DNA of 64,000 nucleotides from Anaerobacillus isosaccharinicus. GTDB taxonomy: Bacteria > Bacillota > Bacilli > Bacillales > Anaerobacillaceae. Positions 18,803 through 27,922 of this stretch are shown one piece after another (within the stretch, counting starts at the first letter, position 1; each line of letters opens with the position of its first letter). The stretch is taken from assembly GCF_001866075.3 (NCBI RefSeq), contig NZ_CP063356.1, positions 4,826,164 through 4,890,163 of the forward strand, in the 5' to 3' direction. Both the position numbers and the translations under genes were made by a program. The notes under the pieces are model-generated. The model was not told the DNA's origin and made no database searches. It saw only the letters and a list, made by a program, of their open reading frames with translations.

Positions 18803-19879
18803 TCAAATATCTTCCGTAGAATTCTTTTCATCTTGTTTCTTCTTAACTGCAGTTGCAGTTGCATGAGCTGCAATTCCAGCTACAGTTACTCCCGCTGCGT
18901 ATAAACCAACTTTCTCTGGGTTTACAGTCGTTTGTGTTCCAGGTATCTTGGCTCGACGAGTAAAAAACGGTCCTTCATCCCAAAAATCTTTTTCAGAACA
19001 ACCAATACAAGGATTTCCAGATTGAATTGGGTAACTTACGCCACCGTTCCATCTCATTTCAGCACAAGAGTTATACGTAGTTGGACCTTTACAGCCTACT
19101 TTATATAAACAATAGCCGATTTTTGCACCTTCATCATCAAATGATTCAACAAAAAGACCTGCATCAAAATAAGCTCTTCGGTTGCATTTGTCATGAATTC
19201 TTAATTTATAAAATGCTTTTGGTCTACCCTTACCATCTAATTCTGGTAATCTACCAAACGTGATTACATGAGCAATTACACCAGTCATAACTTCAGCGAT
19301 AGGCGGACACCCTGGTACTTTCATAACCGGAACACCTTTAATAACATCATCTACCGACCTAGCATTAGTTGGGTTAGGATGTGCTGCTGCGATCCCCCCC
19401 CAAGATGCACAACTACCATAAGCAATTACTGCTTTGGCGTGCTTAGCCGTTTCCTTTAATGTTTCCAGGGCTGAGTGACCTGCAACAGTTAAAAATTCTG
19501 CATCTGTAACATTTCCTTCAACAGCTAAAATGTACTCCCCTTTATACTCTTCCATAACTCTTTCTCTGTTTGCTTCGATTTGATATCCAGATGCCGCAGA
19601 TAAAACTTCGCTGTACTCTAGCGAAATCATATCTAAAAGGACATTCTCAGTTCTTGGATGTGATGAGCGGATAAAAGATTCTGAACACCCTGTACAATCC
19701 ATAAGCTGTAACCAAATCACCGGAACTCGCTTATTCGTTTCCATTGCTTGAACAACATTGCTAGTTTGGCTGTAATCTAGTCCCAATGTTGCTGCGAGCG
19801 CTGTACACGCTTTCAAAAAGTCCCTTCGAGAAATCCCCTTTTCGATTGCAGTTTCATAAATGGTTTTCTCAAACCCCAT
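18803..19879 (-). CDS. hyaA: NiFe uptake hydrogenase small subunit with Tat signal
   Basis: This 358-residue iron-sulfur subunit carries the twin-arginine motif SRRDFLK (residues 17-23), so the heterodimer is exported folded. Cluster ligands are visible in DCTGCSES, the HDKCNRRAYFD region and CIGCSEKDFW. A hydrophobic segment near the C-terminus (GLYAAGVTVAGIAAHATA) anchors it to the membrane. The start at 19879 is chosen over one 24 bases upstream because AGGGGGG lies directly before it. It is the first gene of the operon. Confidence 0.93.
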   Translation of the reverse strand: MGFEKTIYETAIEKGISRRDFLKACTALAATLGLDYSQTSNVVQAMETNKRVPVIWLQLMDCTGCSESFIRSSHPRTENVLLDMISLEYSEVLSAASGYQIEANRERVMEEYKGEYILAVEGNVTDAEFLTVAGHSALETLKETAKHAKAVIAYGSCASWGGIAAAHPNPTNARSVDDVIKGVPVMKVPGCPPIAEVMTGVIAHVITFGRLPELDGKGRPKAFYKLRIHDKCNRRAYFDAGLFVESFDDEGAKIGYCLYKVGCKGPTTYNSCAEMRWNGGVSYPIQSGNPCIGCSEKDFWDEGPFFTRRAKIPGTQTTVNPEKVGLYAAGVTVAGIAAHATATAVKKKQDEKNSTEDI

Positions 19880-19920
19880 TTTTAGGTTCCCCCCTAAGTT
19901 CATTGAAAAAATAGTAATTC

Positions 19921-19970
19921 AACCCTTAAATTAGCAATATAAATATTATAATTCTGTGACATTTATCACA
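19921..19970 (-). promoter_or_regulatory. Fnr-dependent promoter of the hydrogenase operon
   Basis: TGTGACATTTATCACA at 19955-19970 is a perfect Fnr box. If the box is centred at -41.5, the start falls at 19921 and the minus-strand -10 is TAATTT (19928-19933). The nap operon shows the same geometry, so both are likely switched on together when oxygen is absent. The start site is inferred. Confidence 0.78.
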
Positions 19971-20006
19971 AATTTCACTTTTTAGACAAATTTTTCTAAA
20001 AATTAA

Positions 20007-20042
20007 AAAAACCGGAAAATCCTATGGGATTTTCCGGTTTTT
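20007..20042 (-). terminator. Terminator of tatAC
   Basis: A perfect 16-bp stem with a 4-base loop and flanking A/T tracts lies 8 bp after the tatC stop. It keeps tatAC transcription out of the hydrogenase promoter. Confidence 0.9.
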
Positions 20043-20050
20043 CAACTATT

Positions 20051-20788
20051 TTATTCAAGTTCCTGTTGTTGCTCCCGTTTACGTTTCTTGCGGTAAACAA
20101 TTGCCGATAATACAATACTCACTTCGTACAAGAAAATTAACGGAATAATAACTAAAACATCTGAAATAAAGTCAGGTGGTGAAATTAAAACGGAAATAAC
20201 GACGATAAAGAAAAACGCATATTTTCGATTTTTCTGCATTGCTTTTGGTGTCACAATTCCTAAGCTCGTTAAGAACATTACCACTAAAGGCATTTCAAAC
20301 AAAATACTAAAAGGGATCGTCATTCTTAATACAAAACTAAAGTATTTGTCCGTTGTGAACATCATCGTAAACATTTCTCCGCCTAATCCGAATAGGAAAT
20401 TAAGGACTAGAGGCATGACGACAAAATACCCGAAAGACAATCCAGTTAGAAATAATATTAACGAAGCAGGAATATATGCTAACGTCAGCCTTTGCTCTCG
20501 TTTAGTTAGCGCAGGTTTAACAAATAACCAAATTTGTAAAATAATAACTGGGATTGTTAAAGCAATCGCAATAACACCAGCCAACATAAAATAAACATAG
20601 ATAATATCCATTGGACCTAACACTGTTAGTTGCATGTCCAAGTCTTTAACAAACCAATCATAAATATCCTTTACGTATACAAAGCTAGCAATAAAGAAAA
20701 CAATAAAGGCCCCTAAAACAATCATTATCCTTTTTCGAAATTCATCTAAATGATCAAGGAGATTCATACTTTGATCAGTATCAGTCAT
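20051..20788 (-). CDS. tatC: Sec-independent protein translocase TatC
   Basis: TatC, 245 residues with six membrane segments, is the receptor for twin-arginine signals. The N-terminal MNLLDHLDEFRKRI motif and the FxxxF-rich first periplasmic loop are typical. It is downstream of tatA and lies next to the operons for the two kinds of Tat substrate in the window, the hydrogenase and the NapA proteins, so a dedicated role is likely. Confidence 0.95.
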   Translation of the reverse strand: MTDTDQSMNLLDHLDEFRKRIMIVLGAFIVFFIASFVYVKDIYDWFVKDLDMQLTVLGPMDIIYVYFMLAGVIAIALTIPVIILQIWLFVKPALTKREQRLTLAYIPASLILFLTGLSFGYFVVMPLVLNFLFGLGGEMFTMMFTTDKYFSFVLRMTIPFSILFEMPLVVMFLTSLGIVTPKAMQKNRKYAFFFIVVISVLISPPDFISDVLVIIPLIFLYEVSIVLSAIVYRKKRKREQQQELE

Positions 20789-20886
20789 GCTTCACAACTC
20801 CTTAAACAACATAAAAAGATGCAAGACGGATAGAAACAGATCTCACATCTTCAATATTATATTTTCTAATTTTATATAATTAATAA

Positions 20887-21093
20887 TTAAACTTGCTTTT
20901 TAGATTTTGATTTTGGCTTTTCGTCTTCGAACTCTTCCATAACATCATTTGTTAATTCACGAGTCGATGACTTAAATTCTCTTAATGTTTGACCAACGGC
21001 TTTCCCTAACTCAGGTAACTTCTTTGGTCCAAAGATAATTAAGGCAATTACAAGAATTAAAACTAAGCCTGGTATTCCGATGTTTGTTAACAT
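20887..21093 (-). CDS. tatA: Twin-arginine translocase pore subunit TatA
   Basis: The 68-residue protein has one N-terminal membrane segment, the hinge [14 protein letters not shown], an amphipathic helix and a charged tail ending KSKSKKQV. This is the short Gram-positive TatA form. It precedes tatC by about 100 bp. Confidence 0.93.
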   Translation of the reverse strand: MLTNIGIPGLVLILVIALIIFGPKKLPELGKAVGQTLREFKSSTRELTNDVMEEFEDEKPKSKSKKQV

Positions 21094-21210
21094 ATTATGT
21101 GCCCCCCATAGTAAATATTAGTTAGATATTTACTTTATTTATTACTCCACTAGTATACATGAACCAGTTTATTTATTCTACAATATGTTTATAGTTTTAA
21201 ATATTATTTA

Positions 21211-21534
21211 TTAATTATTCACGACAATGCCAAAATTGTTTAGCAAATCATCAATAGAAATGCCTTCACCAAAATCAATCCCTTGCTTTATGGGTGCTTC
21301 CATCGACTTATTTAATTCAGTATAATTTCTAGTGAATTCCTTTAATGGAACTTCTTCAATTACAGGCTCGACCTTTTCGGTTATAACCCTCTGATTTTTT
21401 ATCAAATGAACCTGACTTAAATTATTTGCATATCTCGTCTTCTGCTCCTCTTTAATAATAACTTGGTAAACAACCGTTCCCCAAACAAGTATAAACAGCA
21501 AGACTACTAAACTAAGAATTAACCACTGCTTCAT
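21211..21534 (-). CDS. Small single-pass membrane protein, unknown function
   Basis: The 107-residue protein has one N-terminal membrane helix (about residues 5-27) and an external charged domain with no recognised motif. It is upstream of tatA in the same direction but separated by over 100 bp. No function can be assigned. Confidence 0.55.
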   Translation of the reverse strand: MKQWLILSLVVLLFILVWGTVVYQVIIKEEQKTRYANNLSQVHLIKNQRVITEKVEPVIEEVPLKEFTRNYTELNKSMEAPIKQGIDFGEGISIDDLLNNFGIVVNN

Positions 21535-21605
21535 TCTTTTCTAATCCTTTCTATTTCTACATCCTTGTTCTCATAGTATACTATATTTAAGATAAAAAGT
21601 AAGAA

Positions 21606-22508
21606 ATGAACAAGAAAATAGGTGATAAATTGTATTTATTCATTATTAATAATCATTCCGGAAAAGGGGCAAAAGTGTGGAAAGAAACTTTACCCTTATT
21701 AAAAAAAATGGAGATAGAATATAAAACTTACTTCATAACAAAACCTGAAGATTTACTACAATTGAAAGTTGATTTAAATTCTTCTGTAAAAGCATTAGTG
21801 ATCATCGGTGGTGACGGGACGATCCATCATGCATTAAGATATTTTAAAAACACAGAAATTCCATTAGGCATTATTCCAGCAGGAAGTGGAAACGATCTTG
21901 CTAGAGCTTTAAATATTCCGAGAAATACCTGTGCCGCTTTAGAAAAAGTGTTAAAGGGAAATACAAAAAAAATTGATTTAATTAATGTTGCTGACAAACT
22001 TTGCACAACTGTTGTCGGAGTTGGCTTCGATGCAAAAGTCGCAGAGATTACAAACAGTTCTAGAATAAAACTATGGTTGAATGCGTTAAAGTTAGGTAAG
22101 TTCGCTTATGTTTTCGGAGTATTGAGAGGAGTGTTCTCTTATCAACCTACTGACATTGTCATTACAGTAGATGGAGAAGAAAAACATTACTCTAATGTTT
22201 GGTTAATAGCAATAGCTAATACACCATTTTACGGTGGCGGGTTAAAAATCTGTCCTGATGCAAACAAAACCGATGGTACTTTAAATATTTGTATCGCCCA
22301 TTCCTTAACAAAACTAGAAATCTTAATGTTCTTCCCATTAGTTTTCTTAGGGAAACACACACTCCATCCATCTGTAGCAATTGATAAGGGACATGTTATA
22401 AATGTCTCATCAAATAGTAACGTTCCTGTTCAAGCTGATGGAGAAATGTTAGGAAATACCCCGATTTCAATTACTGTTTTAAAGGAAGAATTAATCGTCA
22501 TTATTTGA
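21606..22508 (+). CDS. Diacylglycerol/lipid kinase family protein
   Basis: The 300-residue protein has the DAGK catalytic signature IIGGDGTIHHAL, IPLGIIPAGSGNDLARAL and YGGGLKICPDA, as in YegS/BmrU/DgkB-type lipid kinases. The exact lipid substrate cannot be told. The ATG has only a weak ribosome site; a TTG at codon 9, after AGGTGAT, is an alternative start. It transcribes away from the tat region. Confidence 0.8.
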   Translation: MNKKIGDKLYLFIINNHSGKGAKVWKETLPLLKKMEIEYKTYFITKPEDLLQLKVDLNSSVKALVIIGGDGTIHHALRYFKNTEIPLGIIPAGSGNDLARALNIPRNTCAALEKVLKGNTKKIDLINVADKLCTTVVGVGFDAKVAEITNSSRIKLWLNALKLGKFAYVFGVLRGVFSYQPTDIVITVDGEEKHYSNVWLIAIANTPFYGGGLKICPDANKTDGTLNICIAHSLTKLEILMFFPLVFLGKHTLHPSVAIDKGHVINVSSNSNVPVQADGEMLGNTPISITVLKEELIVII

Positions 22509-22553
22509 TTTTAAGAAACGAACTCATACTTAAGTATTTTCATTCATTATTAA

Positions 22554-22590
22554 AAAAGATCACTATTATCAAGGATAATAGTGATCTTTT
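22554..22590. terminator. Bidirectional terminator between convergent genes
   Basis: A perfect 17-bp stem with a 3-base loop and A/T ends on both sides lies between the lipid kinase gene and ypjP. Confidence 0.92.
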
Positions 22591-22591
22591 C

Positions 22592-23200
22592 TTATGACAT
22601 CCATTTAGGTGGGGTGTCTTTGGCCCAATAAATATCACCTAAATCAAAATGTTGTTCAAAATGATCTTTCATCAAATGGTAATGAAAATTAAAGGAGTGA
22701 CCATCTCGTGGATGATTTACTCTACGAACATGGAAGCGGGCAACATCTTTCCCTGTATCTTGGTTGAAAATATGGAAGATTTTTTCTCCATATCCATTCG
22801 AAGGCTTCTCGCTAACTTCAAAACTTACAAGTTCTACTTCATCTGCGTCGTTAGCTAGGTCACGAATTACTTCTTCAATTTTTGGAAGAATAACATTTAA
22901 GAATTCATCCCCAACAGCATCCGCAATTTTCGGACCGAATTTTTGAATTGACTGAAGCTTTGCCTGTTCTGAAACATAGGAAACAAATTGTTCATGAATA
23001 TTTATTGATTCTTCTGTATGAATAGATTTTATATCTTCATTTAAATTAGAAACTGGTAATTCTGAAAGTTGTTTATCACTGCCGTTTATTTGTACCTCTT
23101 GATCCGAAGCTTCGGCATCTAAGTAAGTAGGCGGAATAAACAATCCAAAGGTCAAAAAGGTAATTAAGACTACTGAAAGTTTGGTGAACCAAAGTCTCAT
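22592..23200 (-). CDS. ypjP: YpjP-like protein
   Basis: The 202-residue protein has an N-terminal signal or membrane helix and the conserved end of the Bacillus YpjP family: EKIFHIFNQDTGKD, RFHVRR, NFHYH and DIYWAKDTPPKWMS. Function is unknown. It is monocistronic and ends at the shared terminator. Confidence 0.75.
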   Translation of the reverse strand: MRLWFTKLSVVLITFLTFGLFIPPTYLDAEASDQEVQINGSDKQLSELPVSNLNEDIKSIHTEESINIHEQFVSYVSEQAKLQSIQKFGPKIADAVGDEFLNVILPKIEEVIRDLANDADEVELVSFEVSEKPSNGYGEKIFHIFNQDTGKDVARFHVRRVNHPRDGHSFNFHYHLMKDHFEQHFDLGDIYWAKDTPPKWMS

Positions 23201-23413
23201 ATGTAAACGCCCCTCATAATACTTTTCTATTATTTTACCATAACCTAACTAAAAGTCTATGAAAGTATGTATTTTTAAAAATAAAAATATCAAAAACGCA
23301 TTAAAAATTCTAACAACTTCTTTTACCGTCTTGATTTTTTAGCTTGTTCAAGTAGTCGTTAGAATTAATTTAATTCTAAGTGAACTGAAAGTAAAAATGA
23401 TTCCTCAAGCTCC

Positions 23414-23506
23414 TTACCCAATCTGTAGTAAAGCAGGTCTAATAAATAAAATATAAAGGATTACGAGTACAATAAATGCAGCAAGTGACAAGTATTTTCT
23501 ATTCAC
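23414..23506 (-). CDS. Possible 30-residue membrane peptide
   Basis: A GTG start after GAGGAAC opens a 30-codon frame whose centre is a clean membrane helix (LSLAAFIVLVILYILFI) with MNRK before it and RPALLQIG after it. It lies 19 bp after the glycerate kinase gene in the same direction. The composition looks like a real small membrane protein, but its length gives little statistical support. The rest of the 325-bp gap (23201-23525) shows nothing else clear. Confidence 0.4.
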   Translation of the reverse strand: MNRKYLSLAAFIVLVILYILFIRPALLQIG

Positions 23507-23525
23507 TGATGGTTCCTCATTTCTA

Positions 23526-24665
23526 TTAATTATTGTTTGCTAACGACCATAACCTGGCAACGTTAATCGATGTTTCAAGTAAATGCTCTTCTGCATTTTC
23601 GAATACCTCTTGTAAAGTCATTGCTGTTGGGACCGAGCTGAAAACAGCATCAATTCCACACTCATAAACTTTATCATAACCTTTTACATATGAGCCTGCA
23701 ATCGCAATGACAGGCACATTATATTTTTTCGCTAATTTAGCAACACCTACTGGCGTTTTTCCAAATGGTGTTTGCTCATTTATTTGTCCTTCTCCTGTTA
23801 TGACAAGATCAGCATCTTTTACTTTCTCTTCTAATTTGGTTAAATTAATTACTACATCTATTCCCTTTGTTACCTTTGCATCTAAAAATGCCATTAAACC
23901 AGCACCTAAACCCCCAGCTGCTCCACTTCCTGGTATAGTAGCTACATCTCTCATTAAGTATTGGCTAATTTTCTCACCATAATGCTTTAAATTTTGGTCA
24001 AGGATTCTTATTTGATTTTCCGTAGCCCCTTTTTGTGGCCCATAAACAAAAGTAGCACCATTAACTCCTGTTAGCGGGTTAGTGACATCACAGGCAACCT
24101 CAATTAACGTATTCTTCAGTCGCTCATCCATAAATGTCGTATCAATACATTCAATTTCCCTAAGTAAATGAGCAAACGGAAAAAACTCTTCACCATTTTT
24201 ATTTCGAAATTTAACACCAAGTGCATGAGCCATACCAGCTCCACCATCATTTGTAGCACTACCGCCAATCCCAATAATAATTTTCTTGGCACCTAATTCA
24301 AGCGCTCTTTTAATTAGCTCTCCGGTTCCTATTGTTGTTGTAATAAAGGGATTTCGTAACGCGGGTGGAACTAAATGAAGCCCTGATGCCGATGCCATTT
24401 CAATTACTGCAGTTTCCCCATCACCTAATAGTCCAAAAAAAGCTTCTACTTTCTCTTGTAATGGACCACTTACATTCACATTAATTAACTTTCCACTTGT
24501 AGCGTCAACTAATGATTGAACGGTTCCTTCACCACCATCAGCCATTGGTACATTAATAATCGTTGCATCTTTGAATACCGATTGAAATCCTTTATTAATG
24601 ATTTTTGCAACCTGTTGAGCTGTTAAACTTTCTTTAAACGAATCTGGAGCGATGATAATCTTCAT
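23526..24665 (-). CDS. glxK: Glycerate kinase
   Basis: The 379-residue kinase phosphorylates glycerate, linking glyoxylate or serine breakdown to glycolysis. The N-terminus MKIIIAPDSFKESLTA, ADGGEGT, GIGGSATNDGGAGMA and TGEGQINEQTPFGKTPVGVA are family signatures. The ATG at 24665 is chosen over the GTG one codon upstream. The class V aminotransferase at 53295 could feed the same pathway, but the genes are far apart. Confidence 0.92.
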   Translation of the reverse strand: MKIIIAPDSFKESLTAQQVAKIINKGFQSVFKDATIINVPMADGGEGTVQSLVDATSGKLINVNVSGPLQEKVEAFFGLLGDGETAVIEMASASGLHLVPPALRNPFITTTIGTGELIKRALELGAKKIIIGIGGSATNDGGAGMAHALGVKFRNKNGEEFFPFAHLLREIECIDTTFMDERLKNTLIEVACDVTNPLTGVNGATFVYGPQKGATENQIRILDQNLKHYGEKISQYLMRDVATIPGSGAAGGLGAGLMAFLDAKVTKGIDVVINLTKLEEKVKDADLVITGEGQINEQTPFGKTPVGVAKLAKKYNVPVIAIAGSYVKGYDKVYECGIDAVFSSVPTAMTLQEVFENAEEHLLETSINVARLWSLANNN

Positions 24666-24683
24666 CACGTTTCACACTTTCTA

Positions 24684-24923
24684 CTATTTATAGTTTTTCC
24701 AATCCAAGTCACTGTCATTAAGAAGGTCTTCAAAAGAGCGATTTTTTTCTTTTTCTATCCTACGTTGTTTTTCCTGCTCCCTTGCTTCCTCTTGTCTTCT
24801 TATTTCTTCATCTTTTAACGCATTGCTTGTCTGTTTTAATTTCGCTAACACATCAGGATTAATTCGCTCATTTAACTGAATTGTACCATTATCTGCTTTC
24901 TTCTTTTGTTTATTGTGTCTCAT
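24684..24923 (-). CDS. Small YqkE-like protein (DUF3886)
   Basis: The 79-residue protein is almost wholly charged, with a Glu/Arg/Lys coiled coil in the middle and the conserved ending SFEDLLNDSDLDWKNYK seen in Bacillus YqkE-type proteins. Function is unknown. It lies 18 bp upstream of the glycerate kinase gene and may be cotranscribed. Confidence 0.65.
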   Translation of the reverse strand: MRHNKQKKKADNGTIQLNERINPDVLAKLKQTSNALKDEEIRRQEEAREQEKQRRIEKEKNRSFEDLLNDSDLDWKNYK

Positions 24924-25036
24924 AATTTCACCTTCTCTTAAAAATTTACCACCACTTACATATCATTTAATTTTAACAATAAGTGCATGATAATCAATAC
25001 ATAGAAAAGAAAAATCATCAAGTTGAGGTGATGATC

Positions 25037-26023
25037 ATGTTATTTTTGTTGTTCTTCATTGTTGCTGTCATTACTGTTATTACTGCAACAAAGCTTTCGA
25101 CATATGCCGATGTCATAAGTGAAAAAACAGCTGTAGGCGGAATGTTAATTGGTTCGATGTTGTTAGCAGGAGCTACTTCACTTCCTGAAATTACGACGAG
25201 TTACACTGCCGTTTTGTTGGATAACCCCAATTTAGCTGTTGGTAGCATCCTTGGGAGTAATTTATTTAATCTTGTTATTCTTGCTTGTTTAGACCTTTAC
25301 TTTCGCAAAGATCAATTTTTCGAGCGTGTTTGGACACAACATCGCTACACGATAGGAATTGGTATTGCGTTAACGTTTATTATATTATTTTCACTGCGAC
25401 TTGACGTTATGTTTATCATTTTAGGGGTTGGTTTAGATACATTTATTATTCTAACTGGCTATATAATCGGAATGATCATTTTATCAAAATTAAAACAAAC
25501 GTCTAAAAATTTGACTGTTGAACCGCCACGAGAAGCTCCATTCCCTAACCTGTCAGCAAGAAAAGCGATGGTCCGTTTTTTAGCTGCATCTATGATCATT
25601 CTTGTTGCTGGTTCAATCCTAACTATTGTTGGTGACAGAATTGCAATTGTGACTGGGCTTGGGGCTAGTTTTGTTGGTAGCTTTTTGATTGCTGCATCGA
25701 CTTCATTACCTGAAGCAGTTGCTTGCTTCGTCGCTTGTAAATTACGAAATTTCAACTTAGCGATCGGTTCGATTTTAGGGAGTAATTTATTTAACATACT
25801 GATACTATGTGGGACCGATATTTTCTATCGCCAAGGACCATTACTCGTTCATGTTGAACCTGTACACGAACTAACAACATCATTAGTGATCTTTCTATAT
25901 TTACTAACCTTTTACTTACTCATCCGTGTTCGCCCTAGAACAATGGTTAATTACTCAATTCCGTCAATGCTTATTGTTTTTTCCTATATTGTTACAAGCT
26001 ATTACATCTTTATTTATTCATAA
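25037..26023 (+). CDS. Sodium/calcium-type cation antiporter
   Basis: The 328-residue protein has about ten membrane segments and the two inverted alpha-repeats of the CaCA superfamily: GATSLPEI with GSILGSNLFN in the first half, and ASTSLPEA with GSILGSNLFN in the second. Acidic residues in the SLPE motifs bind the cation. The ATG at 25037 follows GAGGTG at correct spacing. The terminator right after the gene is where an insertion sequence landed. Confidence 0.85.
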   Translation: MLFLLFFIVAVITVITATKLSTYADVISEKTAVGGMLIGSMLLAGATSLPEITTSYTAVLLDNPNLAVGSILGSNLFNLVILACLDLYFRKDQFFERVWTQHRYTIGIGIALTFIILFSLRLDVMFIILGVGLDTFIILTGYIIGMIILSKLKQTSKNLTVEPPREAPFPNLSARKAMVRFLAASMIILVAGSILTIVGDRIAIVTGLGASFVGSFLIAASTSLPEAVACFVACKLRNFNLAIGSILGSNLFNILILCGTDIFYRQGPLLVHVEPVHELTTSLVIFLYLLTFYLLIRVRPRTMVNYSIPSMLIVFSYIVTSYYIFIYS

Positions 26024-26027
26024 TTTT

Positions 26028-26051
26028 AGGAAAAGTCAGTGGACTTTTCCT
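26028..26051 (+). repeat. Left target duplication, copy A; also the antiporter terminator
   Basis: A 24-bp hairpin with a 10-bp stem (AGGAAAAGTC) and AGTG loop, 4 bp after the antiporter stop. The same 24 bases recur at 27761-27784 beyond the insertion sequence. Confidence 0.93.
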
Positions 26052-27760
26052 CAGGCTGTTGAGAAAGTCTCAACAGCCTGTTTTCATGATTAAACTATGT
26101 AAATTTTTCCAGTAGCCGAGCGTTGCTTGGCTCTTCACAAACAAAAGGTGGCGTTTAGGAGATAACAAGAGCCGTGAGACAATTTATATTGTCTCACGGC
26201 TCTCTCTTTTTATTTTATAAAACGGTCTAAAATCAATAATTATAACTGACTATTCAGATAAGTGTAGTATAATATTTGTATAGACTAATTTGAGGTGATA
26301 TTCATGCTAAAGCCTAGAAAAGAAAAACAAATTGAGTTTGAAATGGTAACCATTGATCAGCTAGTCCCTGAAGATCATGAACTAAGAATTATTGATAAAT
26401 ACATAGATTTCTCTTTTATCTACGATAAAGTAAAGGGTTACTATTGTGCAGATAATGGACGACCACCAATTGATCCTGTCATGCTATTTAAGATGATGTT
26501 TATTGGTTATTTATACGGAATTCGGTCGGAACGCAGATTAGAAAAAGAAATTCAAACCAATATGGCTTACCGATGGTTCCTTGGCCTTGGAATAACAGAA
26601 CGTGTTCCTCATCATTCTACGATTAGTTTTAATCGACATAAACGGTTTGATGGGACCAGTGCTTTTCAGGATATCTTTGATGAAGTAGTAGAATTGGCGA
26701 TGAAACATCGAATGGTTGGTGGCCGGGTTTTATTTACTGATTCCACACATTTAAAAGCGAACGCAAATAAAAAAAAGTTTGTGAAAAAAACTGTTCAATC
26801 CCCTACTAGAACTTATATAAAAGAGCTAGATGCAGCTATTGAAGAAAGCCGTCGTGAGCATGGAAAAAAGCCTTTAAAAGCTAGGGAGGAAGTGAGTGAA
26901 GAAAAAGAAATAAAAGAAAGTACAACAGACCCTGAGAGCGGGTATATGTACCGAGAGGGGAAACCTGAGGGATTTTTTTACCTTGATCACCGTACAACCG
27001 ATATGAAATTTAACATCATCACGGATGTTCATGTAACTCCAGGAAATGTCCACGATTCACAACCTTATATTGAAAGATTAGAACGTCAAATTGAGCGATT
27101 TGGTTTTAAAGTTGAAGCAGCTGCCACTGATTCTGGTTACTATACAGCATGGATTTGTAAGAAACTCGAAGAGATGAAAATTATGGGTGTCATTGGTTAT
27201 CGTCGTTTTCATCCAACACGAGGGCTATTTCCTAAGTGGAAATTCAAATTTGATAAAGAAACTGATACTTACGCATGTCCAAATAACCAAAATTTATATT
27301 ACAAGACTACCTCAAGAGAAGGGTATCAAGAATACCATTCCGATCCAAAGCAATGTAAGGACTGTCCGCTACTCTCGGAATGTACAAGGAGCCGAAATCA
27401 GAAAAAGGTAGTGACTAGACATGTTTGGGAAGAAAGTAAAGAACTGATTAGAAAAAACCGTCTTTCTGATACAGGAAAGATGCTTTATAAAAAAAGAAAA
27501 GAAACAGTTGAGCGAAGCTTTGCGGATTCAAAAGAACTCCACGGGCTTCGCTACTGCCGGTTACGAGGCAGAGAACATGTTCAAGAGCAAGCGCTAATGA
27601 CAGCAGCTGCTCAGAACATCAAAAAGATCGCAAACCACCTAGCCAAGATGGCATAGGTGGTTTGCGAACTGCTTTTTTTCTGTTTTTATAAAACCAACTA
27701 TACAAAAATAAAGAAACCCAATGTAAAAATGAATTTTACATTGGGTTTCTCGACACTCTG
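26052..27760 (+). mobile_element. IS1182-like insertion sequence, copy A (1709 bp)
   Basis: The ends are defined by the flanking 24-bp duplication. The imperfect terminal inverted repeats are CAGGCTGTTGAGAAA on the left and CAGAGTGTCGAGAAA on the right. Both ends fold: a 13-bp stem at 26052-26080 followed by TTTT, and a 17-bp stem at 27712-27750. A third hairpin (26169-26202) with a T tract lies in front of the transposase gene, and a fourth (27629-27666) covers its stop. A second copy of the same length and encoding the same protein lies inverted at 45984-47692. Confidence 0.93.
26304..27656 (+). CDS. IS1182-family DDE transposase, copy A
   Basis: The 450-residue transposase has an N-terminal DUF772-type helical domain ([24 protein letters not shown]) and a DDE catalytic core: [21 protein letters not shown] and a late [19 protein letters not shown]. 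The ATG after GAGGTGATATTC is preferred over the GTG nine bases earlier. The frame is intact, and the protein is identical to that of copy B, so the element was probably active recently. Confidence 0.92.
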   Translation: MLKPRKEKQIEFEMVTIDQLVPEDHELRIIDKYIDFSFIYDKVKGYYCADNGRPPIDPVMLFKMMFIGYLYGIRSERRLEKEIQTNMAYRWFLGLGITERVPHHSTISFNRHKRFDGTSAFQDIFDEVVELAMKHRMVGGRVLFTDSTHLKANANKKKFVKKTVQSPTRTYIKELDAAIEESRREHGKKPLKAREEVSEEKEIKESTTDPESGYMYREGKPEGFFYLDHRTTDMKFNIITDVHVTPGNVHDSQPYIERLERQIERFGFKVEAAATDSGYYTAWICKKLEEMKIMGVIGYRRFHPTRGLFPKWKFKFDKETDTYACPNNQNLYYKTTSREGYQEYHSDPKQCKDCPLLSECTRSRNQKKVVTRHVWEESKELIRKNRLSDTGKMLYKKRKETVERSFADSKELHGLRYCRLRGREHVQEQALMTAAAQNIKKIANHLAKMA

Positions 27761-27784
27761 AGGAAAAGTCAGTGGACTTTTCCT
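27761..27784 (+). repeat. Right target duplication, copy A
   Basis: An exact 24-bp repeat of 26028-26051, followed by TTTCC, which would be the original T tract of the antiporter terminator. Confidence 0.93.
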
Positions 27785-27922
27785 TTTCCTTTTCACATAA
27801 ATACATCTAAACCTTGAAGCGACTATTGTTTCATTATATAATTCAGGAGAAAATTAGCGATAATTGAAACATTTTCTTTTGCTATTCGTAAAAATAATTA
27901 GAAACATTTTGGAGGGATACAC

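Noticed and set aside
23321..23380. TCTAAC...GTTAGA inverted repeat as a terminator
   Set aside because: The loop is over 30 bases and no T tract follows.
27187..27411. A 74-codon second frame inside the IS1182-like transposase gene
   Set aside because: Wholly inside the transposase gene in another frame, with no start signal; it recurs in copy B only because the element is duplicated.
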